The notes: a model not told the origin generated them from the letters alone. DNA of 64,000 nucleotides from Acidobacteriota bacterium (GCA_003385635.1 QQUY01000001.1:1217001-1281000), one strand, 5' to 3'. Shown: positions 6,186 through 16,534, numbered from the stretch's first letter. Program-made: numbers and translations.

Positions 6186-8219
6186 CTAATGCTGGTTTGC
6201 TGACTCGTAATCCAGTGAACGCCTCAAATCCTTTGCAAACATCGTCCGGGTGAACTTGCCGAGCCCCGACGGATGTTCTCCGAAAGTCTCGATCCTGGTA
6301 ATGATAGACCGCCGCTTTGCTTCAGGCATGTTGGTCTCGAAAACGACCTCAGTGTCCATTCTGAACGAGTTTAGCGGCTTGGAGTAATTCTCTGCTCGCC
6401 ACTTTTCGATATCGTAGATCGTGTTCCACTTCGGGGAATCGGCGAGCGTCTCAACGAACGGAACGTGCAGTATTACCGATCTCAGGTACCCTACGACAGT
6501 CGCTATCATCGTGTCCGTTTCTTCCGAGATCGAATCCGACAGCTTTGACCTGAGCGCGGTTTCAAGGAAATCCAGCCCTTCGTGGAACAGGTAGAACCTA
6601 CCGATCATTGAGTACTTACTTAAGAGGTTTCCTCCTAAGGATCCGTCCATAAGCTGATCGAAATGTTCTTTTGACCATTCGATACACTCTTCTTTCGTTG
6701 CAAACAGCTCTTCCTGGCTTTCCCTAACGAAGTCGTCGATCATCGACCGGAACGCTTTCGGAGACTTCTCGATCATCGAGGCCATCTCGACGATGAGATC
6801 GAATGCGCTCACACCCTCCTGGGCGGCGAGCTCAAACAGCTCCTCGTAATTGCCTTCGTAGTAGAAAATCGTCAGTAGAAGATGGAAAATCCTGGCTTCA
6901 AGGTATTCTTCAAAAGTGAAAGTCGGGGTTTCGACGACGATCTCTTCGACCTCGACCACGGGATCGTCGTCGTACTTACCGATGTTTCGGGCGACTACAC
7001 GGAACCGAGTGTTGAACTGCCATCGCTCCCGGCTATCCGGGTTATTAAGAGGGGCGCCGTGGAGAAGCATTAGCTGGTGTGCCGAGATCCTCTTCACTCC
7101 CGATTCGAGAAGTTTCCTGACCGACTCCATGAAAGTTTCCAGAGTCTCGCCCGGCATGCAGAGGATGAGCTCGCCGTATGACTGCATCCCCTGGGCCTGA
7201 AGCTCTTTCTGAATCTCGGAATAGGTTTCAAGCTTGATATTCGATCGCTTGATGTTTTTCAAAGTCTCGGGATTCAGTGACTGGACGGCTGAGGTCATCG
7301 GCATAACGCCGTTCGTCTTCCGCATCACCTTGATGATGCGCTCGTGCTTGTTCTTCCCGGTCGTCGTCCTGATGTACTGCGGGAAGTCATATTTCCGCTG
7401 CAGGAAGGAGATGACGTCGGCGACCTCTTCGTCTTCCTGATACATTCCGAAATTGTCGTCAGCGAAGCAAAGCGGAATCTCGGGCTTCACTCTTTCAGCG
7501 ATATATGTGAGATCTGCCTGTATGTTTTCAAGGGAATGCCTGTGGATCTTCGAATTGCTGACCACACTCGAATTACAGAACTGGCAGCTGAAAGGACAGC
7601 CCCTGGCGATCTGCATCATCGGAAAGTAACCGGTGTCGAAGAACGGATCCATCATCCCTTTCAGATAAGGCGACGGGATCTCGTCGAGATCAGTGATCCG
7701 TTCGATCTCACCACCGTTGACGAACTCACCGGTTTTCTTGTCGATCCAAAGGTTTCCGGTTATCGGCGAATCGAATAATGCTTCTCTCTCGGCGCCCGTA
7801 TCCACATACCGCTGCATCAGGTTCGCGAAAGCCCTTTCACCCTCATATGTCGGTCCGCGAACAGCTATATCTATCGCGGGCAAAGTCCTCAGGTAGGATT
7901 CCTGTTCGGCAACGGTAAGAGGGAAGTTAGGACCTCCCATCAGCGTGAGAGTATTCGGATCAAGTTGTCTCGCCAGTTCGGCGAACCAATAGGAAAGCTC
8001 GTGGTTCCACGCATAGCTGCTCAGCCCGAGCACGTCTACGCCGCCCTCTTTAAGGATCGCGAGCAGGTCTTCCGGTTCACGGACTATAGTGTAACTGGCT
8101 TTGACCTTGCCGGTAACCTTCTCGTCGGCATACGCCGCGAGGTTTGCGACCCCAAGGGGATATACGTCGGATGAAACCGTCAACTGATTGTGACCGAGAT
8201 CAGCGAGTACAACTTGCAT
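6186..8219 (-). CDS. B12-binding radical SAM protein
   Basis: A 677-residue class B radical SAM protein. The N-terminal half contains an alpha/beta B12-binding-like region (LGLSSYAWNHELS, TLMGGPNFPL). The radical SAM domain starts at about residue 205 with RGCPFSCQFCNSS, the CxxxCxxC motif for the 4Fe-4S cluster. The canonical B12-binding DxHxxG motif is not obvious, so cobalamin use is uncertain. The long C-terminal part has no motif I recognise. Such proteins methylate unreactive carbons or rearrange sugars and lipids. Sitting among sugar-modifying genes, it may modify a sugar or lipid intermediate; the substrate is unknown. The ATG at 8219 follows a 309-base gap. Confidence 0.83.
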   Translation of the reverse strand: MQVVLADLGHNQLTVSSDVYPLGVANLAAYADEKVTGKVKASYTIVREPEDLLAILKEGGVDVLGLSSYAWNHELSYWFAELARQLDPNTLTLMGGPNFPLTVAEQESYLRTLPAIDIAVRGPTYEGERAFANLMQRYVDTGAEREALFDSPITGNLWIDKKTGEFVNGGEIERITDLDEIPSPYLKGMMDPFFDTGYFPMMQIARGCPFSCQFCNSSVVSNSKIHRHSLENIQADLTYIAERVKPEIPLCFADDNFGMYQEDEEVADVISFLQRKYDFPQYIRTTTGKNKHERIIKVMRKTNGVMPMTSAVQSLNPETLKNIKRSNIKLETYSEIQKELQAQGMQSYGELILCMPGETLETFMESVRKLLESGVKRISAHQLMLLHGAPLNNPDSRERWQFNTRFRVVARNIGKYDDDPVVEVEEIVVETPTFTFEEYLEARIFHLLLTIFYYEGNYEELFELAAQEGVSAFDLIVEMASMIEKSPKAFRSMIDDFVRESQEELFATKEECIEWSKEHFDQLMDGSLGGNLLSKYSMIGRFYLFHEGLDFLETALRSKLSDSISEETDTMIATVVGYLRSVILHVPFVETLADSPKWNTIYDIEKWRAENYSKPLNSFRMDTEVVFETNMPEAKRRSIITRIETFGEHPSGLGKFTRTMFAKDLRRSLDYESANQH

Positions 8220-8528
8220 CGTTCACAATTCCTCTTCTTCCAATATCTGATTCTTTACGCGAGATAAAATCAAACCGCAGATACGCGCACGTCGCGCCCC
8301 TTGAGCAGGGAACGGGATCAGGAAAACCAGATCCGAATCTCCGGAAACACCCTTATGAAAGGTTCAAACCTGTATAATTTCCTAAACTCTAGCACGACTG
8401 CTGTCCGGTCGCATCATACAAACCACCTATACGAATATCAGTTCGAATTCTGTCAGATACCCGAAGAACGAGCGTTCTGAGAGGCGGAGAAGCCCATAGA
8501 TCCTGTAGAGTACGCAGTCTTGGCGCCC
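8220..8528. other. Intergenic gap inside the polysaccharide locus
   Basis: No gene is seen in these 309 bases between two minus-strand genes. They contain the palindrome AGGTT-CA-AACCT (8360-8371) next to an AT-rich stretch, roughly 140 bases upstream of the radical SAM start. That is a plausible place for a promoter or operator of the distal half of the locus. No convincing -35/-10 pair was found on the minus strand. Confidence 0.4.
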
Positions 8529-9548
8529 CTAGCTTCCAGTGATCTCAGCGGCAATTGTGCGACCTATCCCTTCGGTGATGGAGGTTTCAGGGACCCAATC
8601 GAGCAACGAGCGGCATCTCGAGACGGATACTGCGTCATTGAACATTTCCTCAGGCCTCGTCGGAAGCGCTCCAAACGCCAATCGCTCAGCGTCAATTCCA
8701 ATGACCCCTGCCGCGATCTCTGTGAATTCCCTTATAGAGGTGAGCTTTCCGGTGGCAATATTGACTACCGTGCCGGGTCTCGCATCGGACATCCCCAATC
8801 GCAAAAGCCCCTCTGCGGCGTCGCCGACGAAAGTGAAGTCCCTGCGATGCAGGCCCTCGGTCAACTCTATTTCACCATCCTCATCTGCCGCGCCGATCAG
8901 AGTAGGCAAAAGCCTCGAAGGCGCCTCTCCGGGGCCGTAGATCGCGAATAGCCGGCCCGTAGCGCCCTTCAAGCCTGTTCTCTCGCAGTACTGCTGAAGT
9001 TCAAGTGTCCCGGCGAGTTTTGACCGGCCGTAAACGGTCGTCGGTCTCGTATCTGAATCCTCTTCGAGATTGCCCGGCACCGCTCCGTACTCCATTGCGC
9101 TACCTGCGTGAACGACCCGAAGCTTGTTCCAACCGCCTGCCGGGCCTGAATCAACCGCTTCACAGACCTGATTGACGAGGCCCGAATTGATCTTGAAAGC
9201 GGTTTCCTCGTCCGTTTCCGTACGGTCTATTCCGTATCCTGCTAGGTTGAATACGATTGACGGCCTTGCTGACGAGATCAGGTGTTTCAGACTGCCTGCG
9301 GTCATTAGATCAGATACGCGGATCTCAGATCTAACTCCGAAAGTTTCGAGAAGCCCCGCTGAGGCGCCGTTCCTGAGGGCGGTGGTTACTTCGGCTCCGG
9401 CTTCGGAAAGCAGGCGAGACACCCAAAGCCCGATAAAGCCCCCGGCACCCAGTACAAGTGCTCGCGCTCCTTCGTATTCTCTTAGCGGATCATTTTTCAC
9501 TGCCGGGCTGGATTCGATTTTTTTCTTCTTCGAGGAGCTTTCGGGCAT
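8529..9548 (-). CDS. NAD-dependent epimerase/dehydratase (extended SDR)
   Basis: A sugar-nucleotide SDR of about 339 residues. The NAD-binding motif GAGGFIG lies near residue 33 of the chosen frame, NLAGYG and VHAGSAMEYG follow, and the catalytic Tyr-Lys is in TVYGRSKLAG. The DFTFVGDAAEGLLRL segment is typical of epimerases. The start is uncertain: a GTG at 9581, the ATG at 9548 and a GTG at 9500 all precede the NAD motif. The last would leave only a short overlap with the upstream GT-C-like gene, whose stop is at 9490. I list the ATG; the Lys-rich leader it adds is not family-like. Epimerase, reductase or dehydratase activity cannot be separated by sequence. Confidence 0.8.
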   Translation of the reverse strand: MPESSSKKKKIESSPAVKNDPLREYEGARALVLGAGGFIGLWVSRLLSEAGAEVTTALRNGASAGLLETFGVRSEIRVSDLMTAGSLKHLISSARPSIVFNLAGYGIDRTETDEETAFKINSGLVNQVCEAVDSGPAGGWNKLRVVHAGSAMEYGAVPGNLEEDSDTRPTTVYGRSKLAGTLELQQYCERTGLKGATGRLFAIYGPGEAPSRLLPTLIGAADEDGEIELTEGLHRRDFTFVGDAAEGLLRLGMSDARPGTVVNIATGKLTSIREFTEIAAGVIGIDAERLAFGALPTRPEEMFNDAVSVSRCRSLLDWVPETSITEGIGRTIAAEITGS

Positions 9549-11742
9549 CGAGGGGACCCGCCGCGATCCGGTAACCGGCACCTGTCATCGAGGGAGATTC
9601 GATTATCCAGACCGGCCGGTCGATGTAGGTCTCGAGCAGTTTTCGCCTCGTTTCAGTATCTTCAATCCCAGGACATTTCCTTACACTTTCACAGCGGGCG
9701 TTCGTTCGGTCCCAGGCATAGATCGGGACGTCGGCATACAGATCAAGCGGGTTGTAGATCATCGCGGATTCGTAATCCGGCTGCTGAAACAAATCATTCT
9801 TTAGCCGCACAAGAACAAGACTTCTTCCGAACTCGTGTCGCGCGGCCAGTTCACGAATGTCAGGCCGCATTCCGCGGAAATTGTGGTACTTGTCAGTTGC
9901 GCGCCAGGGCACAAAAACTACTACTGAGAAGATACACAAGGCGACAGCCAGAAGTACGGCTTTCCCGCCGACTTCCTCCGCATTCGTGATCCGCCCTATC
10001 CCCCTCGCTGAAAGCGCGACTAGCGGCAATGCAACAAGGAACCAATAGCGCGCTCCGAAATCGGGCCCCCCGCTGTAATAGTAGAAAAAGTGAAGTGCGT
10101 AGATGACGAATATCACAGCCATCATCAGGTAATCGCTCCTTCGGTACCGGCAGAAGAGCAGAAATACGAACAGCGGAAGCAGCGAGCCTGTCGCCCAGCC
10201 CAGGAGTTCAATGTTGATCGACGTTATGTTGAGGTTCGAGTTGACGATCGCGTCAAGAGGACCGTGTCCGGGATAAGGATCGAGACCCCATCCCATTCCC
10301 CGATCGGGCCCGAATCCGTAAGAGTTTGAGCCCGGTCCGAAGTACTTGTCCGTGTACTCCATTATCGGGAACTTTAAAGGATCGCCTGTAAGTTTCGCGT
10401 TGTATGCAAGACCAATGGCGCCGACCATCATAGAACCGACCAATAATCCGGCGACGCCCCAGAGCCTGATCCTCTTCCCTCCGATTCCGATCGACCATAG
10501 TCCCAGAAGTCCTGCCAAAGCTGCTGCCTCCAACGGTCTGATCAGGGAAGCGAACCCTAGCGCGAACCCTCCGGCAAGGGCCCAGAGGCTGCTGCTTCGA
10601 CGTGCATAGCAAACCCCCAAAGCGGCGAGGAGGCCACACGTTAGCGTGGCCATATGAGTCATATAGCTCATCCCCAGGAAGATGTACCAAGGCGACAGCC
10701 CTAACAGAAGTACTGACAACCGGGCCACAAAACGAGGGTAGATCTCTCTCAGAAATATATAGCCGAGAATCAGGTTTAGAGCAGCAAGCAGAGGATTTAC
10801 GATCCAAGGCACTCCGAAGAAAGTCCCTGCGGCGAGTACGAGCGGCCAACCCGGCGGCGGCGAAGGGTACCAGACACCATCTTTGAAATGCATCAGGTAG
10901 ACCTCGAAGGCCTCCGGAACGGGCGGCTCCGGCATTGTGAGTGTTCCGTTTGCAAGGAATCTGGAATGTATCAGGTATGCGACCTCATCGGGAACGTGCG
11001 GATGGCGCTCGTAAGAAACGACATTCAGAATGGAAGACAGGAGGAGCACGAAAACCGCAAGGCAATAGACCGCCTTGTCAGGTCTAGCAGGCGAAACGGA
11101 TTCGTCCGCAGGGTCACCGATGAAACGTGTAATAGCATCCGCCTGATGATCCCGAAGTCCGGGTGCCGTCACATATGCGATAAGAAGGTTTAGGATGTTC
11201 ACCGATACTATTGCGGAAGCAATGACGACCTCGTAGAGATAGAATCCTACGTCTTCGGAAACTGTCGCCGAGGTGAGCCAAATGAACGCGAGAAGCAGGA
11301 TCAGCTTCCATACCGGCATCTTAGAGAAAAGTCGCCTGCCCAGTTCTTTAAGGTGCCGGAATACACCGACTCCCACCATCACCCATTGCAGAATGATCAA
11401 GGCTAAGATTGCGGGCGATAAGCCAGAGATGATTTCGGCAAATGGTTTGTAATGCTGGTACCGCAGCTGCCAGCCGGCGTTTATCAACTGAAAAGATGCG
11501 GCTTGCGAAACAAGCAAGAGGGATAGCCAGACACACGCGGAGCGCCAGCGGGTTGTGAGGAAGATGCCGTTGAGGATGAATGCCGCCCCAAACGCGAATG
11601 GGATTGCGATCAAACCGGTAAGGTCGTTTTCCGCATTCCGGAATACGTCACTCCAGAACGCGATTGTGAAACTGAGAACACCTCCTACAAGAAGAACGCC
11701 TCTGACGGACTTGTTCAGAGCGGAGTCGCCGGAAAAGGGCAT
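9490..11742 (-). CDS. Multi-pass GT-C-like membrane glycosyltransferase
   Basis: A 750-residue protein with about a dozen or more membrane segments, resembling the ArnT/PMT (GT39/GT83) superfamily. After four to five helices comes an extracytoplasmic loop with the acidic motif HVPDEVAYL (about residues 250-258), equivalent to the catalytic Asp-Glu loop of GT-C enzymes. The C-terminal part (about 610-750) is a hydrophilic periplasmic domain. Such enzymes use polyprenyl-phosphate sugars as donors on the periplasmic side. The ATG follows directly on the stop of the GH30-like gene, and the gene overlaps the downstream SDR. The acceptor is unknown. Confidence 0.78.
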   Translation of the reverse strand: MPFSGDSALNKSVRGVLLVGGVLSFTIAFWSDVFRNAENDLTGLIAIPFAFGAAFILNGIFLTTRWRSACVWLSLLLVSQAASFQLINAGWQLRYQHYKPFAEIISGLSPAILALIILQWVMVGVGVFRHLKELGRRLFSKMPVWKLILLLAFIWLTSATVSEDVGFYLYEVVIASAIVSVNILNLLIAYVTAPGLRDHQADAITRFIGDPADESVSPARPDKAVYCLAVFVLLLSSILNVVSYERHPHVPDEVAYLIHSRFLANGTLTMPEPPVPEAFEVYLMHFKDGVWYPSPPPGWPLVLAAGTFFGVPWIVNPLLAALNLILGYIFLREIYPRFVARLSVLLLGLSPWYIFLGMSYMTHMATLTCGLLAALGVCYARRSSSLWALAGGFALGFASLIRPLEAAALAGLLGLWSIGIGGKRIRLWGVAGLLVGSMMVGAIGLAYNAKLTGDPLKFPIMEYTDKYFGPGSNSYGFGPDRGMGWGLDPYPGHGPLDAIVNSNLNITSINIELLGWATGSLLPLFVFLLFCRYRRSDYLMMAVIFVIYALHFFYYYSGGPDFGARYWFLVALPLVALSARGIGRITNAEEVGGKAVLLAVALCIFSVVVFVPWRATDKYHNFRGMRPDIRELAARHEFGRSLVLVRLKNDLFQQPDYESAMIYNPLDLYADVPIYAWDRTNARCESVRKCPGIEDTETRRKLLETYIDRPVWIIESPSMTGAGYRIAAGPLDARKLLEEEKNRIQPGSEK

Positions 11743-13134
11743 CTATTGCTGAACTCCCTTTGCGCTTTGGTTGTAAACCGCCACTACGCCCGAACCGGGA
11801 ATTGTAACTTCCAGATCGCCGGACGCATTTCGTTTCGCCTTTCCATTGCCGTCGCCGTGACGATGCGTAGCGAAAGAGTAGGACCATTCTCCGGTTCCAG
11901 GGTTCTTGATCGCTATGGTTCCGGGAGCGTCGGCTTTTATAACTATCGAAGTCGATCCGTCTTCATTCGCAAAGGCAATCGGATCAAAAGCGGCATTCGA
12001 CGTCTCGGCGCCAATCACCTGAGCGCCAGGTCTTGCGTGCAGGAAGTAAAGCCTGAGGAACCTGGTTCTTTCCCCCATCTTCAAGACGGGACTATGCGGA
12101 TTCGTGTCGTCGACCAGGTAATACTGTGCACCATTGTCGCGTTCGATCGGAAATGCGATCGTATACTGCTGCCATGCAGAGACCCGCGCTAACTTGAGAT
12201 CGTCGTGGAGCATGGTGTAGTCGGCGCCGATATACTCCAGCATCGAAGTAGTCTTTCCATGCGCTTCCCCACTTGATGCTATATCCCTCAGCACTTTAGG
12301 TTTCGCACAGCAATACCTGTGATAGCCGAACTCGGTTATCGCGCTCATTGCTTTCTTCGAACGAGCGATCTCGTCAATGTACTTAGGTGCGTTTTCAGCG
12401 TTCGTGGTGTTCGGGGCGATGAATCCGGGCTCGAATCCGGCAGCCTTCAGTTTGTCTGAAGTAAGTTCTATCGCTCTCGCGATATGGTCTCCGGTCCATC
12501 CCACCTTGTTGTCAGGCTCTAGAATTACTTGTACCGCATCGGGTACAAAGCCGAACTTCCTGTCCATATGAAGAAACGCCGCGAGAATAAACTCTGCATA
12601 TTCCTGCGGATTGTCAAGGTACCTGAATTTACCCTTCTGACTGCCAAATGCAACGTAGTTCAGGTTGATGTAAAGGTCGCTCCCCTTGGCTTGCAGCCGC
12701 TTCTTCAACGGGATCACGACCTTTTCCACTGTGAGGTCGAAGTGTGCGAATTGAAACCCTTCCTCTGCGATCGAATTCGGATCGTCGTTGTCGTTTACGA
12801 TTATGTACTGCTTGTCGCGATATTCCTCTTTGCTTACCTTGCCTTGTTTCGAAAGCGTGTAATAGTCGGTGGGATTCTCCACTCCGGCAAACAACTCGAG
12901 CCTAAGCCGGGTGATCCCCAGCTCATTCACCGCTCGGTCGAAGAGTTCATCGTTATATTTCTCGAATGCGGGCGAGACATGCTCACCGGCCTGGGCAGTA
13001 GCCTCCCACCCGGTAATCACCTGGTGTTTCAAATCCGGACGGAGTTTGATGACTCCTTGTTGTGGGGGCCCTTCACCGCAGAAAGAGCCCAAAAAAGATA
13101 ACGTGATTACGAGTATGAGTGGTATGAAATTCAT
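11743..13134 (-). CDS. Secreted GH30-like glycoside hydrolase (paralogue of 34366-36714)
   Basis: A 463-residue exported protein. An N-terminal hydrophobic signal ends near a Cys (FLGSFCGEG), but the lipobox is not canonical. The mature part starts HQVITGWEATAQAG, similar to the start of GH30 enzymes (Q.I.GFGGA). VQVILEPDN would carry the acid/base Glu at the end of a barrel strand and TSMLEYIG the nucleophile Glu; both assignments are inference. The same words occur in the C-terminal half of the FG-GAP protein at 34366-36714. A C-terminal beta domain (VVAVYNQ) follows. Within the operon it may trim or edit the exported polysaccharide. Confidence 0.68.
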   Translation of the reverse strand: MNFIPLILVITLSFLGSFCGEGPPQQGVIKLRPDLKHQVITGWEATAQAGEHVSPAFEKYNDELFDRAVNELGITRLRLELFAGVENPTDYYTLSKQGKVSKEEYRDKQYIIVNDNDDPNSIAEEGFQFAHFDLTVEKVVIPLKKRLQAKGSDLYINLNYVAFGSQKGKFRYLDNPQEYAEFILAAFLHMDRKFGFVPDAVQVILEPDNKVGWTGDHIARAIELTSDKLKAAGFEPGFIAPNTTNAENAPKYIDEIARSKKAMSAITEFGYHRYCCAKPKVLRDIASSGEAHGKTTSMLEYIGADYTMLHDDLKLARVSAWQQYTIAFPIERDNGAQYYLVDDTNPHSPVLKMGERTRFLRLYFLHARPGAQVIGAETSNAAFDPIAFANEDGSTSIVIKADAPGTIAIKNPGTGEWSYSFATHRHGDGNGKAKRNASGDLEVTIPGSGVVAVYNQSAKGVQQ

Positions 13135-13143
13135 AACCGGATT

Positions 13144-14574
13144 CTAGTCTTCAACTACGTGCTTTTCGAATTCTCTTCGATACTCTGCCCAGCGTTCTTC
13201 GTTGAACAGGCCGTCAGCACCTAAACAATCGACTGCGGCGTAAGACATTGCCAGCGCATGATGTGTGTTGTCGTGGGCAAAGAGTCCCTGCCTTCCGAAG
13301 GTCAGTATACCTTCAAGCTCGGTGGCCCATCTGTCTTGAATCTCGAAGTACTTCTCGTATCCTTCCTCGTAAATCGGATAAGCAAAGGGCAGTTTCTTAA
13401 CAGCGACTTCCAGCAGTTCCGCATCGAGTGCGAGTCCGCACTGCGAAAGCGAATCTATGACGACCTCCGCGAGTTCCTCGCTTTTGGCATTCCAGATATC
13501 GTCGTCCAGGGAACAGGGAAGTTCTCCGCACAGCACCGTTTTCCCGACAGGTTCGCGGGAAGCGCTGTAGTTCTTTGGTTCCGAAAGTCGGGTAAGCGGA
13601 ATCTCCTCTTCAGGGAAATAATGTGCGTCAAACTCTGTCCACTGATCGGTGCCGACAACAAGATAGATCAGCACCATAGCACGGTAAGAAATTTTGCTGC
13701 TGGCTGCTATCACGTCAGCGGAGGCTGTGTCAGTGATCCTGGCAAGAACTGTCAGAGGGATCGTGGACCAGACCATATCGGCTTCAATCTGCTGAAGCGT
13801 GCCGTCGGTCTCGAACTCTATTCGAAAGCAGTTATCCTCTTCGATCTTTGTGACCTTTGTGCCTAGTCGAATCTCCGCTCCGCTTGATCTTGCCGCATCC
13901 GCGATGGATTCACTTATCTGCCCGTAGCCCCTCTTCGGATAAAAGAATTTTCCTGCTCCAGGCTGTTTGAAGCCCGGAACGATCGAAAAGACCTTTCTGA
14001 CCATCTTGCCCAGACTTCCCGCCGAGACCCTTCGTCTTGCCTGGATGGCAGAGAGCCTTTCGGGCGGCATCCCCCAGATCTTCTTCGCGTAAGGAAAATA
14101 GAAGTCGCGACAAATAGTCTTTCCTAGCCCGTTCTCCAGAACGCTGGTAAAGGTCTCCCGGCCGTCTTGTTTGTTACCCGGGACGATCTTGACTGCCGCA
14201 TCCAAAGCAACCCGGGAACTGAAAGACACCGGCAATCTCAACATCAGGTCCTGAGGCTTAAGAGGGAAATGTATCCATCGTCCGCCAAGACGGATACGGC
14301 CATGTCTTGGACGTTCAAGAAGATCGTCGCCCAGCAGTTGCTGTAGATCTCCAAGTATCTTGGGATCACAAGCGGGATGAAGCCGGTGACTGCCGAAATC
14401 GACTTTTAGGCCGGCAAGCTCGAAACTGCCAGCGTTTCCACCTACAACATCGCATTGTTCAAGCAGGGTTACATCGGCTTTCTTGTCTTCAGCTAGCCGC
14501 CACGCCGCACCGAGACCCGCCGGGCCTGCGCCAAGTACCGCGATTCTGGGTAGCGAATTGCTGTTCTCAACCAA
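13144..14574 (-). CDS. FAD-dependent amine-oxidase-fold oxidoreductase
   Basis: A 476-residue flavoprotein with the dinucleotide-binding motif [17 protein letters not shown] at the N-terminus, then a GGNAGSF segment and DFGSHRLHP. It resembles UDP-galactopyranose mutase-like and protoporphyrinogen-oxidase-like proteins seen in polysaccharide loci. The frame runs up to a TTG at 14652, but I chose the TTG at 14574. It is preceded by a perfect AAGGAGG with eight-base spacing and starts just before the GAGP motif. It overlaps the end of the asparagine synthase gene by eight bases, implying coupling. A second flavoprotein of this kind is at 25347-26870. The substrate is unknown. Confidence 0.78.
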   Translation of the reverse strand: MVENSNSLPRIAVLGAGPAGLGAAWRLAEDKKADVTLLEQCDVVGGNAGSFELAGLKVDFGSHRLHPACDPKILGDLQQLLGDDLLERPRHGRIRLGGRWIHFPLKPQDLMLRLPVSFSSRVALDAAVKIVPGNKQDGRETFTSVLENGLGKTICRDFYFPYAKKIWGMPPERLSAIQARRRVSAGSLGKMVRKVFSIVPGFKQPGAGKFFYPKRGYGQISESIADAARSSGAEIRLGTKVTKIEEDNCFRIEFETDGTLQQIEADMVWSTIPLTVLARITDTASADVIAASSKISYRAMVLIYLVVGTDQWTEFDAHYFPEEEIPLTRLSEPKNYSASREPVGKTVLCGELPCSLDDDIWNAKSEELAEVVIDSLSQCGLALDAELLEVAVKKLPFAYPIYEEGYEKYFEIQDRWATELEGILTFGRQGLFAHDNTHHALAMSYAAVDCLGADGLFNEERWAEYRREFEKHVVED

Positions 14575-16534
14575 GACCCGGTCCTCCTTCACGTACCATC
14601 TCCAATGGGCTGGCTGCCTGTAGGTCGCCGGGGTCGGGAATATACAGTTCAAGCCACATCATGAAATTTAGGAGGCCCCACAATGCCCGTCCGTGATCTA
14701 CCTGATTTGCAAGATGCTGATCGATCAAGTTCTTAATGGAATCGGGATCGAATAATCCCGAATCGGAGATCCGTTCGGATGAAAGATACTCGTCTAACAG
14801 GTCCTTTAACTCGTGCTTCAGCCATTTCGAGTAAGGCATTTCAAGCCCAACTTTCTTTTTGATCAAAATTTCGTCCGGCAACAGACCCTTAAGCGCTTCT
14901 CGCATCACGTTCTTCTTTCGCATTCCCTTTAGCTTTATGTGCTCAGGAACGGTTTCCATGAAGCCGAATAGTTCGTTATCGGTCATAGGCACTCTCGCCT
15001 CAAGCGAATGTGCCATGCTCATCCGGTCGTTCTTGATCATCAGATCATCCGGTAAAAATATTCCGGAATCGATCTCCAGCAGCTTGTTGAGTGCGCCCGA
15101 CGCATTCGAATCGTCAAATCGCGACTGGAAGAATCTTGCCGACGGCAACGGCGAGAACTCATTTAGGACTCGGTCGCTGTATATTTCACTCTTCTGGAGC
15201 TCCGTCAAAACGATTCGCCACCAAAGATGCGCTTCCGGAACCGACAGGTCCTGCCCGCCCAGAAACCGCTTCATCTTGAATTCCAGGCTTAGTTTCTTAT
15301 TTGAGACCGGAAGCAAGTTCACCAGTGGCTTGATCATCCCATTCCGGACCAATCCGGGTATTTTCCTGAACAGCCGGGAGACCTTGTAGGCCGCGTGAGT
15401 CTCGTATCCTGCGAATACTTCGTCGCCGCCTTCACCCGACAGCACGACTTTGACATCCTCAACCGCGAGACCGCAGACGTAATATGTCGGAATAGCCGAA
15501 CCGTCAGCATAAGGCTCATCGATATAGGACAGATAAGACGGCAAGAGATCTCTGACAAGCGACGGGGTAACGACTACCTCTTTATGAACCGTGTCGCAGG
15601 CCTCCGCAACTATCCGCGCGTACGGTAATTCGTTGAAAGATTCATCCTCGAATCCAACTGAATAGGTGTGAACCTGCCCTTTCTCCTCACGTGACATGAG
15701 AGCAGTCAGGGCACTGGAATCCATTCCGCCGGAAAGCAGCACGCCGACGGGGACATCTGCCACGAGCTGCTTGCGAACTGCGCTCTCCATGAGCCTGCGG
15801 GCATTCCTGACGGCCGTCTCTTCGGTCATTCCGCCTTCCACTTTGTACTCCGGCTTCCAATATCTCTTGATATACATTCCGCCGTCGCTCTTTATTGTAA
15901 GCAGGTGCGCCGGGGGGAGTTCGTAAATACCTTCGAAGGCGGTTTGATCACCGGGGATATAGTTGAAGGTAAGAAAGTCGTGCATCGCCTGCAGGTTTAC
16001 ACGTCGAGGCACAGAATTATCTCTGAGCAAAGCCTTAATCTCGGAAGCGAACAGGAGCCTGTCATTCTGAACCGTGTAGAACAGTGGCTTGATCCCGAAT
16101 CTATCCCGGGCGAGATGAAGAGTGCCTTTGTTCGAGTCCCACAGGGCAAATGCGAACATCCCATCCAGTTCCGGAAGCATGCCAATTCCAAGTTCTTCGT
16201 AAAGGTGTACAAGAACTTCCGTATCGGTTCTTGACCTGAATTTGTGACCGCGTTCAATTAGCTTGTGGGTCTCTTTTAGTTCCCGGAAATTATAGATTTC
16301 GCCGTTGTAGCTAATGTGGACGGTGGAATCTTCGTTGGTCATCGGCTGCCGGCCAAGTGAGGACAGATCAATGATCGAAAGTCGTTGATGTCCGAGGCCG
16401 ACCGGACCCGAGATCCAGATGTCGGTATCGTCCGGACCACGATGGGTCAATGCACCGGTCATCCTCTCGACAAGGGACCTTTCCGGACTCTGATCTTGTC
16501 CGGCCAAATTCAGTATTCCTGCTATTCCGCACAT
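14567..16534 (-). CDS. asnB: Asparagine synthase (glutamine-hydrolysing)
   Basis: A 655-residue class II glutamine amidotransferase. MCGIAGIL puts the catalytic Cys at position 2 after Met removal. RLSIIDLS and [10 protein letters not shown] belong to the glutaminase domain. The synthetase domain has the PP-loop [17 protein letters not shown] (about residues 260-276) and [14 protein letters not shown]. It transfers ammonia from glutamine to a carboxylate through a beta-adenylated intermediate. In polysaccharide loci AsnB-like proteins often amidate a sugar acid or linked amino acid rather than make free asparagine, so that role is likely here. The ATG at 16534 follows a 219-base leader region. 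Confidence 0.92.
   Translation of the reverse strand: MCGIAGILNLAGQDQSPERSLVERMTGALTHRGPDDTDIWISGPVGLGHQRLSIIDLSSLGRQPMTNEDSTVHISYNGEIYNFRELKETHKLIERGHKFRSRTDTEVLVHLYEELGIGMLPELDGMFAFALWDSNKGTLHLARDRFGIKPLFYTVQNDRLLFASEIKALLRDNSVPRRVNLQAMHDFLTFNYIPGDQTAFEGIYELPPAHLLTIKSDGGMYIKRYWKPEYKVEGGMTEETAVRNARRLMESAVRKQLVADVPVGVLLSGGMDSSALTALMSREEKGQVHTYSVGFEDESFNELPYARIVAEACDTVHKEVVVTPSLVRDLLPSYLSYIDEPYADGSAIPTYYVCGLAVEDVKVVLSGEGGDEVFAGYETHAAYKVSRLFRKIPGLVRNGMIKPLVNLLPVSNKKLSLEFKMKRFLGGQDLSVPEAHLWWRIVLTELQKSEIYSDRVLNEFSPLPSARFFQSRFDDSNASGALNKLLEIDSGIFLPDDLMIKNDRMSMAHSLEARVPMTDNELFGFMETVPEHIKLKGMRKKNVMREALKGLLPDEILIKKKVGLEMPYSKWLKHELKDLLDEYLSSERISDSGLFDPDSIKNLIDQHLANQVDHGRALWGLLNFMMWLELYIPDPGDLQAASPLEMVREGGPGLG
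14583..14589 (-). promoter_or_regulatory. Ribosome-binding site fixing a TTG start
   Basis: AAGGAGG on the minus strand lies inside the last codons of the asparagine synthase gene, eight bases before the TTG at 14574. It decides the start of the flavoprotein, for which no suitable ATG exists. Confidence 0.7.

Noticed and set aside
10253..10849. 198-codon minus-strand frame inside the 750-residue membrane protein gene
   Set aside because: It lies in another frame of a well-supported GT-C-like gene and is Arg/Ser-rich without domain features.
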